A stretch of 64,000 bases of DNA, from positions 86,605-150,604 of the forward strand of contig NW_005196830.1 in NCBI RefSeq assembly GCF_000372725.1, given 5' to 3'. A program made the position numbers and the translations under genes. The notes under the pieces were generated by a model, which worked only from the letters and a program-made list of their open reading frames with translations, had not been told where the DNA came from and ran no database searches. This document shows, one piece after another, positions 30,220 to 40,020 of the stretch. The DNA is from Emiliania huxleyi CCMP1516. Taxonomy: Eukaryota > Haptophyta > Isochrysidales > Noelaerhabdaceae. Positions within the stretch are counted from its first letter, which is position 1, and each line of letters opens with the position of its first letter.

Positions 30220-31314
30220 ATGAGGCATGTCATGCATCCTGGACCGACCCCGCCCGCAGCTCCGGCAGGCAACGAGCAGGACGAGCAACACGCGGGGCTC
30301 CTCTGCCTATCAGAGGTCGCTGATTTGGCACGGCGCGATGGCGGCGGCGAAGCGTCGGAGAGTGCTCGCCGAGAGGCGGCCCGCCACTTTGACCGCTCCT
30401 CGGGCCAGTTTAGCAGACCACGCGGCCTAGCCGCGTCTGCGCCGCCACCCAACTTCAACCTCGCCTTCTGCTGGGGGCAGGAGCTGTCGGGCGGCATGAG
30501 GCACTGCGCGCAAGTAGTGCCGCGCAAGGCCGGGCCTGCGTTCCGCGAGCGGTTCTGCAGCGAGTGCCGCGCTCGCGGAGTCATCGTCGCCGCCTCCCGC
30601 CTGCGGGTGGTGTGCGGCCGCGCGCCGACCAACCAGCACACCGGCGGCATCTGGAACGAGGGCAGCGCCAATGGGTGGCCGCAGCACCGGGTGGTGAACC
30701 AGGTTTGCTCTTCGACGGGGCCTCCCCTCGTGATCCTGCGGGAAGAGACGACGGCGACTTTCGCCGGCCTCGCGGCGATGCCGCCCGGGGAGAGCGGCTG
30801 GGTTAGGTTTCGCGTCGGGCGAACCCTCGAGCCGCTGATAGGACTGCCCGCGACGCCAGAGCCGCCGCGGATGCGCTGGCAGCCCGCGTGTGCAGCGCCG
30901 AGCGCGGCAGCGCCAGGCGTCTCCTGCGCGCCCGCGGCCTCGGGCGTGATGTTGGGGTCAGGCGCAGGCCCGTTTGAGCAGTCGGTGCCTTTCACCACCG
31001 CCACCGCCACCGCCAACGCCACCGGCGCATTTGCCCCCGCTCCAATGCCGAACCCCTTCCCCCACACCGACACCACCCCACTACTGTCGCCGATGCCGGC
31101 GCATGCGCTGCCGTTGACGGTGGCGATGGCGATGCCTTTGACGCCGTCGCTGCTCTACTTTGGTATCCCGCCTGCACTCCCCTCGCATAGGACGGCAGCA
31201 GCTTGGGCCCCTCCAAATCCTTCAGAGGCAACTCCTGGACGATATCCTGAGCGGGACCGGCCTCGCACCACTCCTCGACCGTCCGCACCAGAACGCAGGG
31301 ACGGGGTTCAATAG
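30220..31314 (+). CDS. Hypothetical Cys-containing protein with Ala/Thr/Pro-rich C-terminus
   Basis: Single open frame of 364 aa. Residues about 80-170 are the most ordered part: FNLAFCWGQELSGGMRHCAQ, FRERFCSECRARGVIVAASR and NQHTGGIWNEGSANGWPQHR. The Cys and His spacing could bind zinc, and RFCSEC is loosely like the RFCQQC motif of SBP-box factors, though not enough to assign it. The C-terminal 150 residues are low complexity (TATATANATGAFAPAP). Start and single-exon structure are uncertain. Confidence 0.4.
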   Translation: MRHVMHPGPTPPAAPAGNEQDEQHAGLLCLSEVADLARRDGGGEASESARREAARHFDRSSGQFSRPRGLAASAPPPNFNLAFCWGQELSGGMRHCAQVVPRKAGPAFRERFCSECRARGVIVAASRLRVVCGRAPTNQHTGGIWNEGSANGWPQHRVVNQVCSSTGPPLVILREETTATFAGLAAMPPGESGWVRFRVGRTLEPLIGLPATPEPPRMRWQPACAAPSAAAPGVSCAPAASGVMLGSGAGPFEQSVPFTTATATANATGAFAPAPMPNPFPHTDTTPLLSPMPAHALPLTVAMAMPLTPSLLYFGIPPALPSHRTAAAWAPPNPSEATPGRYPERDRPRTTPRPSAPERRDGVQ

Positions 31315-31984
31315 CGCACCTCTTTCGTCCGTTTGGGGGGAGGCGCGGTTTCTGGTGGCCTCCGGGAGCCGACGCCGAACACGTCATCTAAGCGGGCCGC
31401 GCCGACATCGGCGCTGCTTGCGCGGTACTTCTCTTTGGTCTGGAGGCGATCTAGGGCGCATATCGGCTGGTGGAATGCGCATTCTGATTTGGGGGGTGAT
31501 ACCAAAAGTCAGCACACCATTTCCGTTACGATTTTACAAGCAACTAAGGGCGGGGAGGTCACACTTTCAAGTGGGCCGATAGGACATTTGATACCGAGAG
31601 ACTCGAGAAATAAATCACACATCACGACATCAGAGTGGCGTGTCTGGCGAGATGCATAGCCGGGGACCGATACACATTATTGATTTATAGTTTATAACCC
31701 GGACGATATACAGCGGGGTTCGCAGCCGTAACGTAGGTGAGTAATATGCACACAATAGCACTTTATGAAGACGCACAGTTAGTCTACACGGGTATAGGGA
31801 GAGCGACAGAGTTGACATTCCGTAAAGCTATCGCCCCCGACATCGCAAAGCCCCCACGTGGAGGCTTTGAGCCGTCGGGGGCGCCACAATATGTGTCAGG
31901 CGACGCGCGCTCAGCCGCAGCCGCTGCAGCCGCATTCCGGCCTCTCAGCGGGCAGCCCGCGGCGCCGCATCAGCGAACCCCGGC
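31315..31984. other. Intergenic, partly AT-rich
   Basis: The part from about 31590 to 31830 is AT-richer than its surroundings (ATTATTGATTTATAGTTTAT near 31676) and has no gene. It ends in the hairpin listed next. The 3' end of the ZIP-fusion gene abuts it. Confidence 0.45.
31832..31883. other. Strong two-part hairpin downstream of the ZIP-fusion gene
   Basis: CGCCCCCGAC pairs perfectly with GTCGGGGGCG, and inside it AAAGCCCCC pairs with GGAGGCTTT around an ACGT loop. It lies about 100 bp beyond the stop of the minus-strand gene, so it could sit in that mRNA's 3' end, or mark the edge of the AT-rich segment. Confidence 0.65.
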
Positions 31985-33982
31985 TCAGTGGCCGTGGCCC
32001 TCGTGGCCGCCCTCGCCCGCGCAGTGCTCGTGGTCGAGGAGGACGAGGCCGATGGCGGTCGCGCCGATGATGAAGAGGAGGAGGCCGCCCAGCCGCATGT
32101 TGAGCGTCGTCGCGTACTCGTGCACGCGCGGCATGCACTCGGTCGCCGCGAGCTGCAGGTACACACCGGCGCCGTAGGCGAGGAGGCAGCCGGTCGAGAA
32201 GTTGGACGGCTCGGCGGAGAGGACGATGCAGACGCCAAAGAGGACGGACATGCCCGAGAGGAAGTTGAGGCCGAGCGCCATGAAGGGCTTGAGCCCGCCC
32301 TGCTCCGGGTTGGTGAGCACGAGGTAGTCGGAGATCTCCTGCGCGAGCTCGTGGTAGACGGTGGCGGCGGTGATCGTCCACGCCATCGACGAGTCGCAGT
32401 TGGCAAAGGCGGCGCCGATGAAGAAGCCGTCGACCAGGTTGTGCAGGAAGTCGCCCAGCAGCACGCCGGAGAGCACGCGCACCTTGTTGCGCGAGTTGGG
32501 CGCCGGCACGACGGCGGCCGGCTTGGCCGCCTCGGCGTCCGCCTCCTTGCGCACCTCCTGCTTGGGCGCGGCCTTGCCGATGACCGCGGAGACGATCGCC
32601 TCGAGGATGAAGGGGCTGACAAAGCCGAGCAGGGTCGCCGAGCCCCACCACGCCGAAGCCTGCGCCTCGGTGCGGTCGTCGGTGATGGCGATGAGGTGGG
32701 TCGCCTCGTACAGCATCAGGTAGAAGGCGGCCGCCAGGAGGGCGCCGGCCTGGTGGGGCGGCGGGGTGGGGGCGAGGGTGAGACTGTGGGCGGCGCCGGC
32801 CGACTATGTGGGCGGCGCCGGCCGACTAGCGGCGGGCGCGGCGAGGGGTGGGAGGCGTACCGCGAAGGCCGAGGCGAGCACGTTGACGAGCGCCTCGCGC
32901 TCCTTCTGGAGCTTGGCGAAGAGGGGCGCGAGGAAGATGACGCCGATGAGCGTGCACACCATCACGATGAAGGCGGCGCCGATGGCGGCGCCCCACCGCT
33001 TCTCCCGCTCCTCCGGCTCGGGCATCTCGTTGACCGGCTCGATGTCCTCGCCGCCCGGGCCCTTGAGGTAGTGCAGCGAGCGCTCAAACTCGGTCGGGTA
33101 GTGCTGCGCGAAGATGGCGATGTTCTTGTAGCCGCTCGGGTTGGGGATCGTCCACACGGCGGTGTGCGCAGTCGCGTGGCAGTGCTCGTGGCCGTCCTCC
33201 GTCTCCATCTCGCAGGGGAACTTGAGCTTGTAGCACGGAGCCGGCGGATTGCCCATCGCAATGCTGATCTCGCCGGACGAAAGAAGGGGGCACTTGGCCT
33301 CGTCCTCCATGACCTTCTTGCCCGCGGTCTCGACGGAGTAGGAGAGGCCAGGCGCGTTGCCGTCGAAGGAGTTGTCCACGTTGCCCTGGATGACGGCGAT
33401 GAGCATCGTGGCGTCGGGGTACTCGCCCTCTTCGTTCGACTGCGCCGACCAGGTGAGCGTCTCGAAGGCCTCGCCCGTGGCCGGGTTGGTGACGTCGAAT
33501 GTGCCAGACCACTCGATGCCCAGCGGGTTGAGCACGGCGTCGATGACGTGGATCACGCCGTTGCTGGCCATGATGTCGGCGCTGACAACCTTGGCAGCCG
33601 GGCCGTCCAGGAAGGTGCGCGTGACGAGAACGCTGCCGGTGGAGCCATCGACCGTGAGCTCGTTCCCCTGCATGGTGGCGACGCGGTCGTTGTTCAGCGT
33701 CAGCGCGGTCGTGGCGTCCACCTTGGAGTCAAGGGCGTGCTTCAGGAGGAGGTTGGTGAGGCTGGGCTCATCCGCAAGCAGGTCTGTCAGCGCCGCCCCC
33801 GAGAGGACAGCGGCAAACGCGTCGTTGTTCGGAGCAAAGACCGTGTAGGTGCCCGCGGCGGAGAGCGCGGCGAGGACCGTGGGAGACTCGTTGATCGCGG
33901 TACAGAGGGTGGAGAGACCGTTCGTGCCGCAGGCGACCTCGGCGATGGTTTGCCCGTAGGCGAGCATGGAGAGGGCGAGCAT
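31985..33982 (-). CDS. Fasciclin (FAS1) domain fused to a ZIP metal transporter
   Basis: Exon 1 (33982-32861) encodes a FAS1 domain at the N-terminus: CTAINESPTVLAALSAAGTY, TVFAPNNDAFAAVL, and VVSADIMASNGVIHVIDAVL. A Cys/His-containing extracellular stretch (HEHCHATAHTAVWTIPNPSG) and a membrane span (GAAIGAAFIVMVCTLIGVIF) follow. A 111 nt intron (32750-32860; GTACGC donor, ACCAG acceptor) joins exon 2 (32749-31985), which has ZIP hallmarks: GDFLHNLVDGFFIGAAF (HNxxD metal site) and VYHELAQEISDYLVL (HExxxE site), and ends in a His-rich tail (GEGGHEGHGH). ZIP proteins bring zinc, iron or manganese into the cytosol. A TTG-initiated extension to 34024 is open, and a signal peptide may begin further upstream. 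Confidence 0.8.
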
Positions 33983-34265
33983 GGAGAAGTCGAGATCGAA
34001 GGCAGAGAGAAGCTGTCGGCTCAAGGAGTGGGGCTCGGCGGACAGCGGCTTTCCCAGAGGTTTCGCTCGAAACGCTGGGCAAAGGCGGCGGATATCACGT
34101 GAGCGTGCTCCAGGCTTGCTCGACGCGTACTGACAGGGCGTGCCACCTTACTTGCCGCCTCCTTTGGCGCGCGTTCATACACGCTGGGACACAAGGGAAA
34201 GATTTTTTCTTGAGATTTTGTTGTTTGTTTGGAGATTTTTGAAAACCAAGCAAGAGAGAGAGAAT

Positions 34266-34432
34266 CACTGAGAGAGAGATTTTTAGCAATACCAAACAAC
34301 TCTAACACTCACACGTAATTTGGGGCCTGGAGCCCTGTTCACGCGCGCGCGAGACGTGCAGACAGGGTTGCCAGGTGAGAGCGAATGGCGCGGTTCACGC
34401 CTCGCACAACAGAGAGAGAGATGCGCTCTTGA
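34266..34432 (-). repeat. Dispersed copy of the retroelement tail repeat
   Basis: Reading in reverse, this matches the sequence at 41575-41740 and 41767-41945: GAGCGCATCTCTCTCTCTGT, GTGAACAGGGCTCCAGGCCC, and TGTTTGGTATTGCTAAAAAT. A short part, ATTTTTAGCAATACCAAA, also occurs twice at 16485-16552. Orientation is opposite to the copies next to the element at 40-42 kb, as for an independent insertion. Confidence 0.75.
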
Positions 34433-35910
34433 ATCACTGTGCGGGTCGTGATTTCTTGTTGGTCTTCAAAAATCTCTCAAAACCAACAAGAAATCTCTTC
34501 TCAGAGTAGTGGGTAGTGCTCTCTCCTAAAACTCAACATCCGTCATCCCTCTCTCTAAAACTCTCTCCTACATGCAGAACAAAAAACACGCTAAAAATCT
34601 CTCGAGAAGAGTTCCTCTCTTTCTAAATGCATGGCTAGGTAGTTAGGGGCAAGAAAGATGAGGAGTGGAAAGAGCTTCATCGAAGCCGTAGCCCGATGCC
34701 GATCATCCGGCTCGCTGGGTGCGCTTCTCAGCTCCCCGGCCCTGGATGTGAGGTTGCCGACTGCACTCCAAGTGCTCCAAGATCGAACGCGAACGAGGTT
34801 GACCTAGGTGCGGAGGCCAGGCCGGTAGCATGTAGCCACCGTGAGCCGGTGCGGCGGCGAGCGTGAAAAATAAGTACACAGCCTGGCAGGCCGCGGACTA
34901 GGGGGTTGTAAAGGCTCTGAGGCCTCAGACCTCCCTCTGAGAATGGGTCGGACCCCTGGCTTGGCGGCACAGAGGGTTTGACTCTGACTCTGTGCCGCCT
35001 CTGTGGCCTCTCTTGGCTGATTTTGGCCTCAGAGGGTCCCCGGCCGAGGGTCTGTCTTGGCGCGGCACAGAGGGCGTTGACCTCAGAGGGTAGCCCCCTC
35101 TCGGCAGACAGAGGCGAGAGCCCCGGGCGGAGGCCGGAGCGCCTAGCCCTCCACGAACGGCGCTGACCAGGGAGGGCGGGGAGGGGGCGGAAGCAGCGAG
35201 CATTGACTAAGGCGCTATTCTATACGCTTCGAGCGCCCGGCACCACACACGCTTGCTGCTGCTGCAGGCTCGCCCACAGCGCCCGCGCCGAGCCCTGCGC
35301 GTGCGACAGCTTCGCGCGGCCAGCGGCGCCGCCGACCCGTCAACTTGAGTGAGGATGTGCTTGGAGCGGCCGCCCGAGGAGGAGGTAGTGATCTCCACAT
35401 CCGTCCCCTGCTCCAGCTTGGCCATGAGGCGCCGCGGCGTCCTAGTGAACTCGAACTTGAGGTATCCGAAACCAATCAATGGAAGCTGGGCCTGCTGGGG
35501 GGGGATTCTCGCTGCTTGGTGGGGGATCACGACAGACTTGAAATACCGCTGAAAACTCCCTCTGAGGAGCAACTCGCGGGGCTTGCCTTGGCGTCTCAGA
35601 GGGTCCCCGTAGCCTCAGAGGCTGCGCTGAGAGAGGCTGGCTTGGGGGCACAGGCCTTCAGAGGGTCGGCCCAGGTACCCTCTGAGCCGCTCGTGGACGG
35701 CCTCTCTTGGCACAGAGGGTACCCTCTGAGACGCGCAGATCTGGGCCCCCTTGCCTCAGACCCCCCACCCTCTGTTGCAGCCGCGGTGGGCACCTCCGGG
35801 CCCCGGGGGCGAGGAAGAGGGAGCACGGTCGTACCCAGAGTGAGCCGGCCCGGGCTGCCTCGCCGCTAGAGTGAGCCAGGCTCGCAGCAGCGAGCCCGCA
35901 GCAACTCAGA
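34433..35910. other. Intergenic region dense in CTCAGAGGGT words
   Basis: From about 34910 to 35790 the decamer CTCAGAGGGT, its complement ACCCTCTGAG and shortened forms occur more than fifteen times in both orientations, without regular spacing. A frame of 121 aa on the minus strand (35572-35207, with IGFGYLKFEFTRTPRRLMAK) is open and protein-like for about 50 residues, but no start or partner exon can be defended. AAATCTCTC-rich DNA fills 34440-34620. Confidence 0.45.
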
Positions 35911-37391
35911 ATGCTGCCGCTGCTCCGCCGCGTGCGAGGGAACAGGCCTGGCCGTCCTCCGTCGGCGAGAGCCTCGTCCTTCGCCGCCACCTTCGCTGAG
36001 CGCTCCGCTCGGTACTGGACGCCGGAGAGGCTCCAGGCGCTCAGCGCAGGCCGGGATCTGCCGCTCTCGCCCGACAAGCCAGGCGCCGCGGCGCTGCTGC
36101 GCGTCATCGGGCTGATGGGCTCGGACGGCTCGATCGGAAGCGAGGCGGTCCGCAAGTTCCGCCAGATCAACCTGCTGCTCCTCGAGGTCGAGCGCCACCT
36201 CGCGCCGCACGCTTCGCGCCCGACTCGCAAGCCGCTGCGCGTGCTCGAGCTGGCGAGCGGCCAGTCGCAGCTCTCGCTGCTGCTCGCGCACGCCGCGGCG
36301 CACCGGTGGGGCCGGCCGGCGCAGGTGCTCGCCGTCGACCGCGACGCGACGCGCGTGCAGCGGGCAGAGCGACGCGCGCACGCCCTCGGCCTCTCGCATG
36401 CGGTGGTGCAGCGGCGGAGCGAGATCGGGCAGCTGGGCCGGTGCGAGAAGGGAGCACGCGTACCGCCGTCCCCTTTCCCCTTCTCTCAGCCTTCTCGGGC
36501 TCCCTCTAGGTGGGAGGACGAGCACGCCGCCGCCTTCCCTCCGAGGGACGGGGCGGCCGCCCCTCCAGGGCAACCGCAGCCCTCCGCCAAGGCTGCACGA
36601 GCCTGGACGTCTCCTTGACACGTCCGGCGACGCGTCCCCTGCAGGCCGCCCCACCTGGCCGTGGCGCTGCACGCGTGCGACACGGCCAGCGACGACGCCC
36701 TCGCGCAGGCGGTTCGCGCTCGCTCGCTGCTCATCGCTTGCGCGCCCTGCTGCCACGCGCAGCTCGCGCGCCGCTGGTCCGAGCTGCCGGACAGGCACGC
36801 GCTGTCGGAGTCGGTGGCGAGCCAGCCCTCCCTCCGAGCCTTCCCTACGCCCCCCCTGCCTGTAGGCTCGTGCAGTCGCACCCTCTGCGGACCATCCACA
36901 CGGTGCCGCACTTGCGATCCGAGACGGCGGCGCACGTGGCGGACGCGTTGCCTCTGTCCCACGCACCGGCGGAGGCGTCAGCCACCTGTCGTCAGGCGGC
37001 GCACGTGACCGACGCGATGCGCGTCGCGCTGCTGCGCGCGGCGGGTTACCGCGTCGCCGCCAACGAGTTTGTGGCGAGACCCAGCAGAGACCTCGCCGAG
37101 ACAAGCCGATATATAGTCGAGCCCTTTGCCGAGACCTAGCCTCTCGATGTCGCAGAGAGATCTCTCCTCCCGAGTCGGGCCCATGGCGCGTCGACGGCAC
37201 CCCCCCCACAGGCGCCGGAGCACACGCCGAAGAACCGGTTGCTGCTGGCGGGCCGCTTGCGCGCGGGGGTGCCGGCCACCCGAGCGGCGCAGGAGGAGGG
37301 GCTCGCCGAGTACGTCGCCCTCAAGTCCGCGACCGGCGGCGCCGGGATCGCGCTCGAGGGCTTGCTAGGGAGCGTCGGTATCAGAACTTGA
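35911..37391 (+). CDS. SAM-dependent methyltransferase (Methyltransf_32-type), several exons
   Basis: Exon 1 starts at ATG 35911 and carries FRQINLLLLEVERHL, then KPLRVLELASGQSQLSLLLA, a motif I SAM-binding loop, and VLAVDRDATRVQRAERRAHA (acidic motif II). A later exon (from about 36646) reads HLAVALHACDTASDDALAQA and LLIACAPCCHAQLARRWSEL; the LHACD and PCCH motifs are typical of the PF13679 family. Then TIHTVPHLRSET joins AAHVTDAMRVALLRAAGYRV across an intron at about 36928-36995, and the last exon has HTPKNRLLLAGRL, ending at 37391. Substrate unknown. The middle exon structure (36440-36645) is unclear. Confidence 0.7.
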
Positions 37392-37625
37392 GAGGCGGGA
37401 CACGACGCATGTCGTAGAAGAGACTCATAAATACGTACTGTGCGCCAGAGCGCCGGTCCTCCCTGTGTTGCCGCTACCTCCGCCGCCCGCAGGCCGGATT
37501 ACCGCTACCGCTTCACACCGCGGGTCCCCACCGCCACCGCTTACCGCGTTTAAATCGCGCGCGCCCCACCGGGCCGAAACGACGAGCAGGAGACCTGCAA
37601 ACACGCCTGGTCTGACGCGCCGAGG

Positions 37626-38879
37626 ATGGCGACGAGCCTCGCGAACGAGGTCGCGGCGCTGGACGTGTCCGATGACGATGGCCAGCTGCTCGGAACGCTC
37701 GCAAGCGATGAGCTTGCATGCGTATGGCGCGCGCTTGCGTCCGATGACCACTTCGCGTTTGCGCTTTCGTGCAAGACCTTCAACTCGCTGCGTCCTCGGC
37801 GCCGGAAATTTCCTTGGATCGAAGAGGACATGGGCGGCGAAAATCCGATGGTGAACGTGAAGATGGAGACGCGGCTGCTCTCTATCATGCGCTCGCCGAC
37901 GCTGCAAGCGTGGGCCGCGTCGGTCGGGGCGCCGTCCATCTACCCTCACTGGGTTGAGATCTATGGGCTGCAAGGTGCGGCACAGTACAATGGGCGGGTC
38001 GGCCGCGCCCTCGGCCCACCCAACGACAATGGCCGCGTGCCGGTCGAGGTCGACGCCGGTGCCGGCGAGCTGCCACGACGGGGCATGCACAGTGCGCCCA
38101 GCCTGAAGTCCATCCTGATCAAACCATCGAATCTGCACGTGCTCACCTCCCTCGAGGACGAGCTCGTGTATGCGTGCCATGCCGAGGGCGGCGGCGGTCT
38201 CGGCTCGTCGTGGACGGCGGTGCTGCTGCCGCGGCTGCACTCGTGCTTCAATCGAGAGGAGGTGACGAGCGACTTAATCGATGGACGGGGCAATCGCAGA
38301 GGCCAATCCGTGGATATGAACAATCTCACGCAGTGGGGGATGGCTGGCAAGACCGAAGAGGAGATGGCCGACGAATTGGAACGTACCGCGTTCCTGGGCT
38401 TGGTCATGAACCAGGGGACTATCCATTCGCCGCCCTACAAGCGAGCGGCGACGAAGACGCCCGACATCACACCGGATAACAGCTATCCGCTGAGGCATGC
38501 GCGGTGGGGGCGCGTGCAGCGCAGCCCCCTGCTGGCAAAATGTGGCGTGCGCCTTGCCATCCAGCGGGTCGAACGGCCAAACGGTCGCGCACGCGGCGCA
38601 TCGATGCAGAATAAGCTGGCGACGTTTCTGATGATCGACACAGAGAGTGGGTTCGCGCCACCGCATTGGCAAGACGGCATCGGCGACACGTACATCTACC
38701 GGGCCCCAGGCGCCGAGGACGGCATGGGCAATCTGAAGCACCTGGACCTGACCGAGCTCGGCTTCATGTGGGAGTACATCAGTGGCGAGCGGGGGAGCGG
38801 CGAGTTTGTGCAAGAGGCGAGCACAGCCGACTATCGGAAGCGGCTCGCAGAGTACCGTGAGCGACCAGGCAACGAGTGA
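37626..38879 (+). CDS. F-box-like protein with a variable C-terminal domain
   Basis: Single exon of 417 aa, ATG 37626. The N-terminal residues 20-60 (LLGTLASDELACVWRALASD then FALSCKTFNSLR) fit an F-box. Around residue 115, GLQGAAQYNGRVGRALGPPN and the following KSILIKPSNLHVL resemble a short beta-rich module that I associate with algal MYND or ankyrin proteins (Q-YNG-x-G ... L-x-P-x-NL). The remainder (MIDTESGFAPPHWQDGIGDT) is unrecognised. A role as SCF substrate adaptor is inferred only. Confidence 0.6.
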   Translation: MATSLANEVAALDVSDDDGQLLGTLASDELACVWRALASDDHFAFALSCKTFNSLRPRRRKFPWIEEDMGGENPMVNVKMETRLLSIMRSPTLQAWAASVGAPSIYPHWVEIYGLQGAAQYNGRVGRALGPPNDNGRVPVEVDAGAGELPRRGMHSAPSLKSILIKPSNLHVLTSLEDELVYACHAEGGGGLGSSWTAVLLPRLHSCFNREEVTSDLIDGRGNRRGQSVDMNNLTQWGMAGKTEEEMADELERTAFLGLVMNQGTIHSPPYKRAATKTPDITPDNSYPLRHARWGRVQRSPLLAKCGVRLAIQRVERPNGRARGASMQNKLATFLMIDTESGFAPPHWQDGIGDTYIYRAPGAEDGMGNLKHLDLTELGFMWEYISGERGSGEFVQEASTADYRKRLAEYRERPGNE

Positions 38880-39299
38880 CGCGAGAGGACTTGCGAATTG
38901 AGGCGCGGACGACTCGACTCGACGATCGACGTGACACTTTGGCCGTGGAGTACCCCGGCGAGCGGTGGGTGGATCCGCGGCGCGCTATTTTTTTCAGACG
39001 AGTTTCGTCCTCGTCTTCATTCGTGTTTACAAACCCTTGCCCATGACGAGCGCGCCGCGCCTCCAGCGCGGCAGCATGGGCGGCGGCGGATCGAGCTCCT
39101 CAAAAAGCCCATGTGCTCACGTGTGTGCTCTGAGATACAGCGCCAGCGCGGGCTCGTTATCGGCCAGCACCTCGAGGGTTTCCCACCCCTCGAATGGCGT
39201 GTCCGTTTTATTTATTTACTACCACTCGAACAGAATTTTACCAAAACTCCTCTCTCGCTGTCGCTCGCAATACGCAAGTGTAGTCGCACAACACAAGGC
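38880..39299. other. Intergenic, convergent gene ends
   Basis: No gene, repeat family or RNA found. CTCTCTCGCTGTCGCTCGC near 39250 is mildly pyrimidine-rich. Confidence 0.45.
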
Positions 39300-39869
39300 T
39301 CAGCGACCGCACAGGTAGCAGCGGGCAGTATGTGCGCCCTCAAGCTTGCACTGCCTGATGTAATCGTTGACCGAGTCGAAGCCAAAATCACGAGCGGCGT
39401 GGCGCTCTCGCTCTGCTGCCTCTCGCTCTGCCTTGTCCCGCGCTATCGCCGCCGCCTCGCGGGTCGCATGCTTGCTGGCTCCGATGTTGGCGGCCGGCTT
39501 GAGCCTCCCGTCGTCGCCCACAGTCTCGTCATCCGACAGGCTGAGCGACTCCATGTTAACCTGCTCCCACTGGGCATCCTCCGCCGCTTCGCCTCGAGCC
39601 TTCTCTGCCAACTCATGCACGGCGCTGAGCCGGCCCGCTTGGCAGAGGTCGGACAGGTCAGCCATGAGCTGCCCAACCTCGCGCTCCGGGCAGATGGACC
39701 GAAGATAGACCAGGTACGCCTCGGCGATGCCTTCCGTCATGCGAGCGCGGCGAGCGAGCGCGGCGAGCTTCTGAACGCGGCGAGCTACCGGGCCGAGCTC
39801 CCTGATGTACGCGCAGCTGACGCGTCCAGTCTTGCGGCCGCAACACTCATTTATTTTTTTGACGGCCAC
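39300..39869 (-). CDS. Hypothetical helical protein with Cys pairs at both ends
   Basis: Open frame of 189 aa. N-terminal MAVKKINECCGRKTG, a helical middle (PVARRVQKLAALARRARMTE, then acidic LSLSDDETVGDDG), a charged helix AAAIARDKAEREAAERERHA, and a C-terminus ending ARCYLCGR. Family unknown. It lies next to the decayed retroelement and could be part of a mobile element, but shows no motif for that. Confidence 0.4.
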   Translation of the reverse strand: MAVKKINECCGRKTGRVSCAYIRELGPVARRVQKLAALARRARMTEGIAEAYLVYLRSICPEREVGQLMADLSDLCQAGRLSAVHELAEKARGEAAEDAQWEQVNMESLSLSDDETVGDDGRLKPAANIGASKHATREAAAIARDKAEREAAERERHAARDFGFDSVNDYIRQCKLEGAHTARCYLCGR

Positions 39870-40020
39870 AGGCGGGAGGAGCCAGGATTTCCGCGAAATC
39901 TAAGCGCAGAAAGGAAGCCGCAGGCCAGGCGCCAGAAAATGGCTGACACGAGTGTGAACCGGTGCTCGTGCGACGTATTAAAAAACAAAAAAAGCCAGCC
40001 GTCGTACTCGAGTAGATAGA

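Noticed and set aside
35207-35572. 121 aa minus-strand frame with IGFGYLKFEFTRTPRRLMAK
   Set aside because: About 50 residues look protein-like, but it has no known domain and is embedded in the CTCAGAGGGT cluster; not enough for a gene call.
37465-38240. Frames on both strands over the 37626-38879 gene
   Set aside because: Shadows of the F-box-like gene with high Arg content.
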